Assembly: GCA_002811645.1 (NCBI GenBank)
Contig: PDIP01000098.1
Coordinates: 86,701-137,156, forward strand
DNA from: Corallochytrium limacisporum
Taxonomy: Eukaryota; Opisthokonta
Reading direction: 5' to 3'
Length of the DNA stretch: 50,456 nt
Part shown: one piece after another, positions 1 to 10,660 of the stretch
Position numbering within the stretch: position 1 is the stretch's first letter
Layout of the letters: every line of letters starts with the position of its first letter
Position numbers and translations under genes: made by a program
Notes under the pieces: model-generated
Told to the model about the DNA's origin: nothing
The model's database searches: none
The model's input: the letters and a program-made list of their open reading frames with translations, nothing else

Positions 1-2665
1 ATTTTCCCGCTCTCCCAAGCGACGGCAGAGCTAAATCAAAATGAGTAGATTTGATACAATATTCCCAGACAGAGGGTGGTATTAACACTTATATTAAATA
101 TACTACAAAATATTACCCGAATGTGCCAATTGGTCATGCATATTGCCTTTCCCCAACGGGGGCCGGTTTTCCGAAAGATTTTCGCCACGGTGGATCGCGT
201 GGAGTTCCCGGTTCGGCATGTGACGGACTCTAGAAGATCCCCGAAGCGACAACAAATTGTAGGAAAGCAGTTAACGGCCAGAGTGAAACGTCATAGATCC
301 AATATCTAACGCAACGCTAAATGGCTGGCCGATCCTCATACCACGCAGTATAGTCCTGCCTCTGCGAAATTGGACGAATGGCAAAAACCCCGGTTCCTCC
401 GGGTTGTTGATCACTGGGGGAGGGGATCGCCAACATCGCGACCACACGGTTGCGGAAGCGAGTGCCGCAATTCAGCAAAGCACACAGACTTACTACCCCT
501 GAAGTTTATTTTTGGGGTTGTATTCTATCGAGTACTTACAGTAGCCAAAGAGCCGAGGTCCTTTCTCCTGCCACTCCCCTCCCCACACCAATAAGAATAT
601 CCCGAAGGTTTTGTTTTCTCTATCGGTCGGTAGCCGGGGAGCGTGACCGACGCCAAGCGTGACTGCGGCATAAGGGACGATGGAGGACTTGCAATAGCCA
701 GAATATGGGGAGTTTGTTGAGGACAGGAACTCCCTCTTGTGCGAATATCTTGGCCGAGTTCTCAACGGCTTCTTTGATGGGTGTTGCTCCTAACAAGTAA
801 ATAGTGAAGCGAAGAGTGGTCGATTCTCCTTCCTCGGTTTTCCAATGCACGTGAACGCAAAACTAACCGGGCTACGAAATCAGCAAGCTCCGACAACCTT
901 CACAATTTCGCTTTGCTGACCGACAGACAGACTGAGCGAAGCAGCTTACAAGGTACGCTTCAGTATGGGGAGCGAGAATTTATTTCGGCAACACAGGGCC
1001 ACTACGTCCGACATGTAAGTGGTAAACATCCGAGACCGTATATATAGTCCCCGATATGCACAATCGCTGTCGTGACTCCCCATGTCACCAGCATCAACAA
1101 ACATGGTGAAGAAATATTAGCTGCCTTAGACACCGAATGGTGTCGGACTTCCGACGAACTCTGCGGTGGGCGACAGTAGTGTTTGTGAATGAAAACGCAA
1201 GCGAGGACTACAAAACGATGTCCAAGAGACGTTCTGTTCTTGAGGTCCTTCAGGACAAGAGCCCCGCTCTGTCCCTGCCAAAGCAGGAGTGTCTGGGGAG
1301 TGGAATTGGCTATAGAAAACATATAGACTGTTGGCGCACCGACGCAGTCACCACGTGGTTTCGTTTGCTATTGCTTTTGGACCCCGGCAGTTTGTGATTT
1401 ATCCCCTGTCATCTTTGATGATTACTGAGTTCACAGAGAGAGAGAAAGAGAGTCTAAGCCGCTCCCAAGCCGTCACGACATTCACTATATGCATCCGCTG
1501 GCATCCACCAGTGAAGGTGCTGCAGGGAGTTGTTATCTGCTCCGGGTGAGTGTTCCTGAACACTCGTCCCTGGGGGTTAACGGGGGCATTCGCAAGCAGT
1601 TCGTGTGTGTGTGTTCTGGGGAGACCTCACCAACGCCCCGTAACTTCCCGCACAGTGTTGCATCGTTGAGAACGATGGCGCGCAACGGGCTTTCATGTGA
1701 ACTGTGAAGGGAAAGAGCGATCAAGCGGTGCTAATCTCCCTTCGCCGCACTCATGGCGCGAACCCGAATCCCCGCCCCACCCATCGACTGGGGAGTGTGT
1801 GGTCCGAGCGGACGCTGCTGATTGGTCAAGGACGGCTATGGGCAGATCCGACCTTGTTGAGAAAACAAACAAGAGAGACACTATTGCGCAAGCCTGTGGC
1901 TGTTGAATTTTGGGAGAGGGGAGAGATGCCGCGCATCTGGTGAATGTTTTGGGCATCGTTTGCAACTCCTGCGGGCACGATTAGTGGTTCGTGTAATGTA
2001 CTGATGTTGATGACTTTGGCGTGCTCGATATCCTCCATTCACAGGTGAGCAATTAGTCTCATTTAACACAGTAGACTACTTGTGCGGCACCAGTGCCATG
2101 AACTACCAAACACTTGCTTAGGCTTAGTACTTGTGGGCGGTCATCAAATTGGTGGACGAGGATGTTCATAGGAAGTTTTTGTTGTGATCTGGCACACGTT
2201 CCATGTCGGGGGTTCCGCTTTACTCACTCGTGTGGGTAGTCTCAACTCCTTTTTGCTCTCCCCTTGGAGACGTAGGCACTGTGACTATTCAGCGGCAGCA
2301 AGCGATGAACTGGAAGTCACAACATTCCAATCCCCTGTAGCTTCCTTCCAAAAATGCCGGAGTCCTTTTTACGACCCGGCTGATTTTAAAAAAGTAAAAA
2401 GTTAAGAGATATTAGGATTTAAAAACTAATCTCCGAACCCGCCACGACGGGGAGGGGAGGGGTGCGCGTGGTGGGTTTGCACGGGACAGCCAGTGTGGGA
2501 CGGAAGACGGTTCGGGGCGCAGCCCTTCAGCACGCGAAGGTATTTTGAGTTGCTCATCTGTCCTATGTTTACGAACTAAGTCTCTGAAGACGTGCATTGC
2601 TGTATTCATATTCAATCATGAACTTCACCGTAGAATTAAAGAAGAACTAGAAATATAGTGAAAGC
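1..2665. other. Gene-free 5' stretch
   Basis: I found no convincing gene, tRNA or rRNA here. The open frames are short, overlap on both strands and show no recognisable motif. The last 100 bp or so before the WDR12 start become A/T-rich and are the likely 5' UTR and promoter. A short GA run lies at about 1436-1450, and a G-rich tract (ggggaggggagggg) at about 2450-2462. An exon of an intron-containing gene cannot be excluded, but the neighbouring genes have no introns. Confidence 0.5.
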
Positions 2666-3985
2666 ATGGCTGCCGACGGACAACTAAACGGCGCGGAGGA
2701 CTCCCGCGTCGTACAGGTGAGGTTGGTAACTAATGACCCGCAGCACAAGATTACGGACAAACCGATCACAGTCCCTGTGACTTTGCACCGCCCGGGTTTG
2801 AATGAACTCACCAATTTCCTTCTCGGATATGAGACCCATAAAGAATTCGATTTCGCAGTGCGGACGTCAACAGACTCGATAGCCGAGCTGCTTCGCACCA
2901 GTATCGACGAATTTTTGGAGGCAAACAATATGGGATTGGATGCCATTCACGTAGTAGAATTCTTTGAGGCCTTTCCCGATGCCCTCCCGGAGCGTGTCGG
3001 AAAGACAGAGGAGTGGGTTAGTAGCATTGCATCGGCTCCCCATGGAATTATAACAAGTGACTACAGCAGCGGCCTCACCCTGTGGGACGGATCACTGAAA
3101 AAGATGACAGCGGTCATCACACATGATGATGTTCCATGCAAATCTGTTACTGCTTGGCAACCCACTGGGGATCAGTACTACATTGCAGCAATGGGATACA
3201 TGGACGCATCCCTGACTTGCTACCGGGTCGATCCACATGCCTCGGCCGTTCAGGCTTGTAAGCGCCTAGTCGGTCACGAAGGTACCGTCTCCGGTGTGGC
3301 AGTGAATGCAGCTGGCAATCTTTTGGTCAGTGCTGGACACGATCGTATGGTGAAGATCTGGCGACTGAGTGAAGTTAATGATGCAGCAGACGCAATGGGC
3401 GACGCTGGTACACAGAAGGCCAAGCGTCCAAAGCAGAGCAAAGCCAGGGCAGATGCAGTCAGTGCTCTGGCTCCAGAACTCACAATGGGATCACACGTCA
3501 ATTCTGTTAATGCAGTGGTGTGGAGTATGGACCAGAAGAGTGTAGTCAGCGGTGGTGAGGACAACACCGTGCGGATTTTTGAGGCAAGTACCGGAACCAA
3601 TCTGACCTCTGTGCCCTTCCCTGCTCCAGTCACTTCTGTTGATTGCAGCTACGCCTCGGGATTGATCGGTGCGTCTTGTTTCGACAATTGCGTACGTGTT
3701 ATTGATCCGCGGGCTACCAGTACTGTTGTGATGTCTCGGTCAAGTCTGGCCGGCCACACGCAGCCCGTAGTGGATCTGTCCTGGTCACCCAAGAGCAGCA
3801 GTCATCTTGCCAGTGTCTCCTTGGATGGTAGCCTCCGTGTTTGGGACATTCGTTCCACTCAGCCGCTACAGACTGTGCAGGACGAGGATGATGCTCGTCT
3901 GCTTGCTGTGTTCTGGAACGAAAAACATGGTATTGTTACCGGTAGCTCCACCGGCACTGTCCGGTCGTATGGGTTCGAACAATAG
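2666..3985 (+). CDS. WDR12: WDR12/Ytm1 ribosome biogenesis protein
   Basis: This 439-residue protein has the architecture of WDR12 (yeast Ytm1), a member of the PeBoW complex (PES1-BOP1-WDR12) that matures 27S/32S pre-rRNA and the 60S subunit in the nucleolus. The N-terminal NLE domain spans about residues 13-80 (VRLVTNDPQHKITDKPITVP onward, then LTNFLLG). In the family this domain binds the AAA-ATPase Rea1/Midasin. Seven WD40-type repeats follow from about residue 115 to the end, with typical GH...WD spacing such as LVGHEGTVSGVAVN, LAGHTQPVVDLSW and VSLDGSLRVWDIR. A basic, disordered loop (KAKRPKQSKARA) interrupts the propeller near residues 250-265, as in homologues. Length is normal for the family. 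The ATG has A at -3 and the frame ends at TAG with no intron. No other WD40 family carries an NLE domain of this kind except Notchless, which has eight repeats, so the call is strong. Confidence 0.93.
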   Translation: MAADGQLNGAEDSRVVQVRLVTNDPQHKITDKPITVPVTLHRPGLNELTNFLLGYETHKEFDFAVRTSTDSIAELLRTSIDEFLEANNMGLDAIHVVEFFEAFPDALPERVGKTEEWVSSIASAPHGIITSDYSSGLTLWDGSLKKMTAVITHDDVPCKSVTAWQPTGDQYYIAAMGYMDASLTCYRVDPHASAVQACKRLVGHEGTVSGVAVNAAGNLLVSAGHDRMVKIWRLSEVNDAADAMGDAGTQKAKRPKQSKARADAVSALAPELTMGSHVNSVNAVVWSMDQKSVVSGGEDNTVRIFEASTGTNLTSVPFPAPVTSVDCSYASGLIGASCFDNCVRVIDPRATSTVVMSRSSLAGHTQPVVDLSWSPKSSSHLASVSLDGSLRVWDIRSTQPLQTVQDEDDARLLAVFWNEKHGIVTGSSTGTVRSYGFEQ

Positions 3986-6434
3986 CGTAGCCTCCCTCCA
4001 CACCCCCCCCCCAACCGTCATGAAAATAGACTCCCGTGTAAGGTTCAAACAAGTACCACAATATGCTAGCTCGCGCTACTATCAGTACTGTTCATATCGA
4101 AGAGAGGTCGGAAGAGCGTGCAAAGTGATGGTATCTCCGTGTCTGTGTGGGTTTGTGTGCTTCACAAGTAGCATCTTGATGAACGATCTGCACATGATCG
4201 GGGATGGCCGATGCATTAGCTGCTGCTTGGGCAACTGCCATAGAGAACTGCAAAGTTTGTGGGCTCCTTAATTCATCAGCATTGTTAGCCTCATCCACCA
4301 TTGACGAGCTGCAGACTCACCCAACGACAGCACCTTCAATAGTGTGGAGCCTGGTGGAACTGGAGAATTACCATCACAATCTTATCTCACACATCGAGCG
4401 ACGAAGATTGAGATGTAACAACAAGAAGGAACTTCTGCATATCCTTGACTTCAGATATGCCCTCATCGTCATCTACATAAGTCTGCTGACATGGTCACAG
4501 AACGCCCGTGACTCCCGTAACCGGGGCAAAGTGATAATCGCAGATGAAACCCGCACAATCCTTTCACAAAAGCGTTGAATACCATCACATAGCTGTGAAG
4601 CCAAACGCCTAAGGATTGGGTTCTAGTCGTGTGTATACGTATCCAGACGGATCAAAATGTCATCAAGTTGACTCATTTTCCTGTCCATGAAACAATGAGT
4701 TTCGTGCCCTCCGCAGAACATTCCTTCGCTCCTACCAATTTTTAGTACTTTCAGTATCACATTTTCGCATCTTACAGTCTCAAGTTTCCAAGAGAAAAGG
4801 GTGTGGGGTGCGGGTAGCCGCCCGTACGTATTCTACGCCTCCGGGACATGCCGCCCCCGTCCCCGAAAGGAGAGCGGGTGGACAAAATGTCCAAGAATCG
4901 TACCCAGCAAGTACAGCATTCCCTGTACAGCCCAGAAGGTAACAAAGATATTTGTGTCCCAGCCGCCTGCACACGACCTGTCCGATAACATAAACACCGA
5001 GTGCATTCCAACATCACAAGCAGAGGATACCGCCCTTTGAACTGCTTCCCATCATCACCTGTATGCGAGGGGGGGAGAGGAGAAAGAACAGCATGCTCCG
5101 GGTCCGTGAGTTTACGACCACGCAATGACTCCGCCCACCCTAGCAGAGCATCCTGCACCCTTGCTCTCGGTACGCTTTACGGCAGAAAGTTATCTGAATT
5201 AAAGTTCCTTTTCCAAATCATTTCTCTTGGGCTGCGCAGAGTTGAAGGACTGGAAAGGCAAGTAAGCTGGCTGCTCAGTTCTCGAGAAACGTAACCCCGA
5301 CTGTGTCTTCCTCTTTCTTCGTCGTCTTCTTCCCATACCTCGCGTGTGTCCTCCTTTGCGGCCTCTACGAGCAATACATTGCAGCGCACGCGACGCGCGG
5401 CAGTCTATTCAAAACCAACTCAAACCAGTACACAGATTTCACACCCTTCGGTGCACATGTCCTGTTAGATCTCCGTGGTGTAGCCAGCTGCGTGCGTCTT
5501 TGGAACAACATGCGCTTTGTATTCTGAATGTATTGAAAGTATGCACCCCCGGTGGCGATCCATGAATTTCCTATGGGAGAAGGAAAGTAAACAGCCACTG
5601 GGATATGTCCCTAATGAGTCCTTTGGCCAGACTTGTACAATAAAGCCAGGTAGACTAGATATCGACTTGTTTGACACTATGGCACGATAGTGTCGCAGAG
5701 ACCACTGGTAAAGAATACCTACCCGGTGGTGTTCTTTTGATCGATCACAGGGATTGATGACACCAGCATCCACAGACAATCCTTGGGACAAAAGGAGCGA
5801 GGTCCCATGACTTTTATGCCCTTTGCTTTTTCCTTTTCTTTTTTTTGGCCTCGGTGCGTGTTCCACAACACTCACAGAAACTTTGCCATTGGGGTAGTAG
5901 TTCGAGTGGGAGGGTGGGTTACGGGGTTGAAGTTCTACTCTCGCACCATGGCGAAGTTCGGGGCTGCTCGCGCGCCAGACTAGTCATACTTTTCTTATTT
6001 TGTCTTATTTTATCGTCTGTTCTCCGCTGCATCTCTCTCGCCCCTTCTCTTTCTTCGCGATGGCTGCGTCTTTTGGGTCCCCAGAAAAGGGTCGAAGCCT
6101 GCGGACCGGAGACAGACGTGGTCGGAACATTTTAGCACCAAACAACACTCCCGCCCTTCCTCTCCCCGCTGCGTGCTCTTATAGTATCCATGCCAGTTAA
6201 ATTGAATATTAATTGGGTGTTAGAATTTAGGAATCGTCACCCTCAACCATACACATGATTTCCAATGTTCTTACCTTTGGCTCCACCAACAATTTTTCTC
6301 CCAGCTCGCGCAGACCAAACACCAAAAGAGAAAAGAAAAGGAAGGGAACGTACGCAAATAGTAGCACATTCAGAAAGGGGGAGGGGGGTTGGGGTGGGAT
6401 GGAGCCATTGGATAGGTTCCGTATATCGGCGACA

Positions 6435-6462
6435 GGGGGGAGGGGAGGGGAGAGGGGAGGGG
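6435..6462 (+). repeat. G-rich tract, potential G-quadruplex
   Basis: Five runs of four to six guanines are separated by one to three bases (an A, or AGA). This fits the usual G4 rule of four or more G-runs with short loops. No gene abuts it, and its function is unknown. Confidence 0.6.
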
Positions 6463-7439
6463 TGGTTAGAAAAACCGCACAGAGGTCGAAGAATTGCAGA
6501 CGTTGGCTATGGGGAGACCAAAGGAAGCGCACGGACACGCGAGTCTGGTGACAAAGTTGCGTAGAGATTAGAATAGTAACTGGTGAAGTGAAGAATTCCA
6601 CTATATCACACCGGCAAGATTCTCTGGTCACTGGTCCTCGACAGTATGCCCCCTTAACGTCATAGGCCACCCTTTTGGCTCTCATTTATTTTGGTTTGGT
6701 CATCATAAGGCGAGGGGATGCTATTGTATATACTATGTATGGACCCCCCCCTGATCTGACCTGGTTCTCCCCCCTCCCCCTTCTCTGCCGTTTGAATGCA
6801 ACGGCGACCAAAAAATATAATCTGGTCTTACAATGTTTGTTTTCCTTTTTTTTGTAGTTGCCAAATCGGTCCTTATCTATGAGAATAGAATGAGAGCCAA
6901 GGTGGAAGAAGATTTACGAAGGAAACCTGAAATTTGAATGGTAAGATTTGAAACGACAGGTATCCGGGTATATGTTTTTTTTGCAGAATTCAATACGATG
7001 AGCCCGAGCCTTGTTGTCCAAGGACGGCTGTAGTAAGCCCGGATTGGGCAGGCAATTGATACCTTACAGGTGTTATCTATATTTCGTGTCGCAGTTCAAT
7101 ACAGAATATATCACCTTATTCCGCACCTCTTTGACAACATGCCTCCGAGTTTGGGAGGATCCTGCCGGGGGCTGACCCCTAGCCTCATATGGTGCGAATC
7201 TTTTGGACGTGGCACTTTCATTTTCCAGATAATAGCCGCCACCGGGAACTCACCGTACAATAGCGCAGGGTGTTTCAGTCTCTCGCTCCTCCCACCCTTT
7301 ACCCCGCCCCCTCCCCCCCCTGTCTCCCTCCCTCTCTCTCTCTCTCGCCTTGGCCGGGCACTGATGAGCACTACGCCTTGGTGGCGTTGTATGCTTCGCG
7401 ATGGGCCGACCGTTTCAAGGTCGGGCGCTCTCTCCTTCC

Positions 7440-7458
7440 CCCCCCCCCCCCCGCGGGG
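7440..7458 (+). repeat. C-run/G-run palindrome
   Basis: A run of more than ten C is followed by GC and six G, then more C/G runs (cacccccggg). It is one of at least five such junctions in the window and could form a hairpin. Exact run length may be affected by sequencing error. Confidence 0.7.
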
Positions 7459-7507
7459 GGCACCCCCGGGCCTCCTTCTACAGCCCCGCTGCCTTGTGTT
7501 CCTATCC

Positions 7508-7567
<60 letters not shown>
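7508..7567 (+). repeat. (CT)n microsatellite
   Basis: This is an almost pure CT dinucleotide run of about 60 bp with one G interruption near 7519. A shorter CT run lies at about 7331-7346. Long open frames across it are artefacts of the repeat, encoding only Ser-Leu or Arg-Glu alternations. Confidence 0.95.
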
Positions 7568-7572
<5 letters not shown>

Positions 7573-8574
7573 CCCCCCCAATGCGATGAGTCTCGCTGCA
7601 TAAACCGCACTGCATTCTGAGTATGGACTACCTACTGCGCACTCACTGATGAGGACGGGGAAAGCTAGCGGGGACTCGCGGGAGGAAGCGAATGTGCGGG
7701 AGAACGGGAGTGGTCCGCGAGTGGTCCGCGCAAGAACTTCGAACAGCCGGTGGGACTACACAGCACAACAGTAATGCTGTAGTGTATGGAAAAAATATGG
7801 AAGTTTCCAAGTGGCTTCACTGCGCAAGGAAATATCAGCAAGGACTGTGGCCCACAAGCGGGACTAATTCGGTCCCGCAAGATACAGAGCGAGACCGGGA
7901 TAGAGAGAGGGAGGCGAGAAAAACTCAGCAGTGAAAGAATGCGAACTATTTGCAAACGGACACTCGATCGGAATGAGGGGATATCACAGGGGGATAGCAT
8001 TTCATAGAAACTGGCTGTTCAATTATTATTGATAGGAGAGGAATGGATCATTCTCGCAAGCAGGGGGCCCGCGCCCTTCACTTCTGATACCCCTCAAAGT
8101 GCCACGACCCCGGTCTGCCAGCTTCCTCGATGATGGCACTTTTCTCGCACAGCTGCTCACGTCGCCACGTACCACTTCCGGAGTTTGTTTTGGAGGTGTT
8201 GAAGTTTTTGTTCACCGGTACGTGTTGAGAACTATTTTGTATACAAACTTAGTGAAGCGAGGAAAAGGGTCGAACCTTTGACAGAACTGATCCTTGACAA
8301 AAGTACGGCTGGTACTCAAGACTGTTCAGCTATTCGTATGTCAAAGCCATTCTAAGCCTGTACAGAGTCAAAGAAAAGCGACGTGAACAACGTGCTAGCC
8401 ATATAATTTTGAACGGGACCATTTGTCACAGGAAGACAAAGAATGCGACGCTTGTGAGCATTCAAACGCCGAACTCGAGTGCAAAAGGAGTAAGCCAAAG
8501 ATCTGGAACCCCACTCAGGCTTTCATTGTCTACTTTCACGAAATCTTCCTATTGATCCAATCTATAGTATAGCC

Positions 8575-9885
8575 ATGAACCCTTCCGGGAACGGTGCATT
8601 GAATGGCTTCGGTCATGGCCTGGGTACCATGGGTGGCGCTGCTGGATCGCCCTTTCATGGACAACAGGGTAGTGCGCTCTTCAACACTGCGGTCGGTGAC
8701 ATGTCTTTGAGCTTATCAGAGTTGAAGAGCGATGACGCTGTTCCTGACACAAATCGCACGTCTGTTGTCAGTGACGCCTCGACACAAGACTCCAGGGCTA
8801 AGAAGGAGTCAGCACCTGCCAAGAAACCCCAGAAAGTGAGGCGGTGCACTCGTGTCTGCCAGCCATGCCGCAAGGCTAAAAGCGCCTGCGCTGAAGAGCG
8901 CCCTTGTCCTCGCTGTGTTCGACTGTGCTGCGAAGACTCATGTATTGACGTTGAATACAAGGGAAACCGAGGGCAGAAGAAGAAAGTCAAGTCGGGCCCC
9001 AAGAAGCCAGTCAGTCCGGCTGGAAGTCACAATTCTGAGTTCGTCAAGGAACTGAGCTCTTTCCTGGCTGCACCAGAAACGGACTTCCCTGAGGACTCGT
9101 TGCCGGTTATCCTCGGCAATTTCCTGAACGATGAACCTCTGATGTCTCAACCACCCCTTACATTGACACGGGAAGACTACCACAAGACCATGCACAGTAT
9201 CCTCATTCGCTGGAAGGTTAGTGTTCAATCGGAAATTAATATTGGCAACCGGGACTACACAAAGGAGCTTACCTATTTCCTGCTCGTAAAGCACGTTCAG
9301 GTCATGGCTGGTTTGCGTGGTATTGACCCAGCTCTGGTCGCACAACGGCAAACTGAGCTTTTTGCGGGATTTGACCCCAATTTGGACACAATGTCCTTCT
9401 TCGCGAATGAGAAGATCATTCCACCCGACTTTGCCGCAAAATATCATCGGGAAGAAGGCATCAAGAGTATGGTGTACGACAATCTGCCTGTCGCTACTAC
9501 GCGGTTTTCGATGTTCAATCTGGTCACTAAGATCACCTACACAAACCAGGCAATGTGCGACCTCATGCAAATGTCTGCCTCAGAAATCATGTCAGCTCCT
9601 CTCAACATAGATTTCCCCTTCAGATTTGTGAAGCCCAGTGCGTGGGCCCTAGTTCCGGGGCTGTTCGGTGAGGCAATTGCGGGACAGCAGGAAAGCTTTA
9701 AGTTGCGGTGCCCCATGGTGCGAAAGAGTGGGGAAGTTGTGGACTGTCTGATGACTGTCTCCATGGATTATACTCCCACTGGCATGCCCATCTTTGCTAC
9801 CATATTTACTTCTCCCATCAGCGGGTCCGAGGTCAAACACACTCCGGTTATTCTTCAGAAGGACGATTCGCTTGCCAAGGTGTGA
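8575..9885 (+). CDS. Zn2Cys6 transcription factor, ERT1/AcuK-like
   Basis: This 436-residue protein carries a fungal-type binuclear zinc cluster at about residues 91-123. Cys95, Cys98, Cys105, Cys111, Cys114 and Cys123 give C-x2-C-x6-C-x5-C-x2-C-x8-C, followed by a basic stretch (NRGQKKKVKSGPKK) that may act as linker and nuclear signal. The ending EDSCID resembles the ADSCVD found in ERT1/AcuK/AcuM gluconeogenesis regulators. The C-terminal part, about residues 305-420, looks like the PAS-type domain of that group (TNQAMCDLMQMSASEIM, then RFVKPSAW). The family role is DNA binding at CGG/CCGG-type sites to control respiratory and gluconeogenic genes; whether this protein does so is inference. 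The N-terminus (1-60) is Gly/Asn/Ser-rich and probably disordered. The ATG has G at -3, and an ATTAAA lies 29 nt after the stop. Zn2Cys6 factors are rare outside Fungi. Confidence 0.82.
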   Translation: MNPSGNGALNGFGHGLGTMGGAAGSPFHGQQGSALFNTAVGDMSLSLSELKSDDAVPDTNRTSVVSDASTQDSRAKKESAPAKKPQKVRRCTRVCQPCRKAKSACAEERPCPRCVRLCCEDSCIDVEYKGNRGQKKKVKSGPKKPVSPAGSHNSEFVKELSSFLAAPETDFPEDSLPVILGNFLNDEPLMSQPPLTLTREDYHKTMHSILIRWKVSVQSEINIGNRDYTKELTYFLLVKHVQVMAGLRGIDPALVAQRQTELFAGFDPNLDTMSFFANEKIIPPDFAAKYHREEGIKSMVYDNLPVATTRFSMFNLVTKITYTNQAMCDLMQMSASEIMSAPLNIDFPFRFVKPSAWALVPGLFGEAIAGQQESFKLRCPMVRKSGEVVDCLMTVSMDYTPTGMPIFATIFTSPISGSEVKHTPVILQKDDSLAKV

Positions 9886-9913
9886 GGTCTGATTCTCCTG
9901 TTATATGAAAACA

Positions 9914-9919
9914 ATTAAA
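9914..9919 (+). terminator. Possible polyadenylation signal (ATTAAA)
   Basis: An ATTAAA hexamer starts 29 nt after the stop of the Zn2Cys6 gene, in an A-rich context. It fits a poly(A) signal by position and sequence only. Confidence 0.4.
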
Positions 9920-10565
9920 TACCCTTCAATCAACATTCATGACGAAATGAAACTATCTGACATTACGTTCCTCTACTTTATCGTGACAACCGCTCTTCAT
10001 CCCTGACACAAATCTTGGCGCCTTGAGTTCATGAGATGTGTGGTGTTAGTACCATTGTATTCCTCAATATTTACAATGTGTATGATGGCAGGACCTAGTG
10101 GTCATCCTTATCCACCACGACGATGAGGAGTGGCGACCGATTCATAGGTCAGAATGTGGCTGAATCCGATTTGTTCCAGAGTCCTCCAAGTTCCCTGGGC
10201 CGTGGCTACTTAGTGTAAAGGGGACCTATTTCTGTGGACAGAGACCCGGTTTCCCCCCCCCCCCTTCTTTTGTCTTTTTCCCTGACCTTTACCGATTCAA
10301 GGCGCTTGGTTTTACTGCCCCAATGTCCCCTAGTCAAGGTGTTGTGTGCGTGTGCCTTGGTGGCTGTGTGCTAATGTGCTCGAAGCGCCCAGCCCGCAGC
10401 AGGCCCTCCGTCCTCTTCCTCCCTCCCTTTTGGCCGAGGGTAGTAGAATTAAGCGCGGAGGGGCGTTGGAATAACTTGCTGGAGAGAGGCCAGCGTGTAC
10501 CCGAAGTTCAAGTTATTTCAAACCTAACCTGGCGTATGCCTGGTTTTTCTGCATAATAAATACAT

Positions 10566-10573
10566 TATAAAAT
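10566..10573 (+). promoter_or_regulatory. Candidate TATA box of CPSF2
   Basis: TATAAAAT lies 88 bp upstream of the CPSF2 ATG in an A/T-rich patch. Position and sequence fit a TATA element, but no transcription start is known. Confidence 0.35.
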
Positions 10574-10660
10574 ATGATCAGTTGAACACTGCGTATATAT
10601 GGAAACCAATTATGAAGTGAGTATCCCAGAGGATACAAATCACACATACTTAGGAGCACC

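Larger units (their letters stand above)
3986..8574. other. 4.6-kb intergenic region with simple sequence
   Basis: I see no supportable gene. The frame at 4204-4578 (124 codons) and others of similar length have no recognisable domain and overlap equally long frames on the other strand. The region holds pyrimidine- and purine-rich tracts, a G4-type run at 6435-6462, a CT microsatellite at 7508-7567 and a C/G palindrome at 7440-7458. The final 300 bp before 8575 are of more even composition and probably contain the promoter and 5' UTR of the Zn2Cys6 gene. Confidence 0.5.
9886..10660. other. Intergenic: 3' UTR and CPSF2 promoter region
   Basis: No gene is seen. The region contains a C-run at about 10254-10264 followed by a pyrimidine tract. 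It ends in about 120 bp of A/T-rich DNA before the CPSF2 start. Confidence 0.5.

Noticed and set aside
4204-4578. 124-codon plus-strand frame starting MADALAAAWATAIENC
   Set aside because: It has no recognisable domain, overlaps an equally plausible short minus-strand frame, and shows no promoter or poly(A) support.
5465-5875. 136-codon minus-strand frame with a Lys-rich start (PRPKKRKGKSKGHK)
   Set aside because: The frame opens on GTG rather than ATG; the Lys-rich part comes from a pyrimidine tract on the other strand, and nothing else is recognisable.
7070-7620. Several 100-180-codon frames on both strands
   Set aside because: They read through CT/GA and C/G simple repeats and encode only Ser-Leu, Arg-Glu or Pro/Gly runs.
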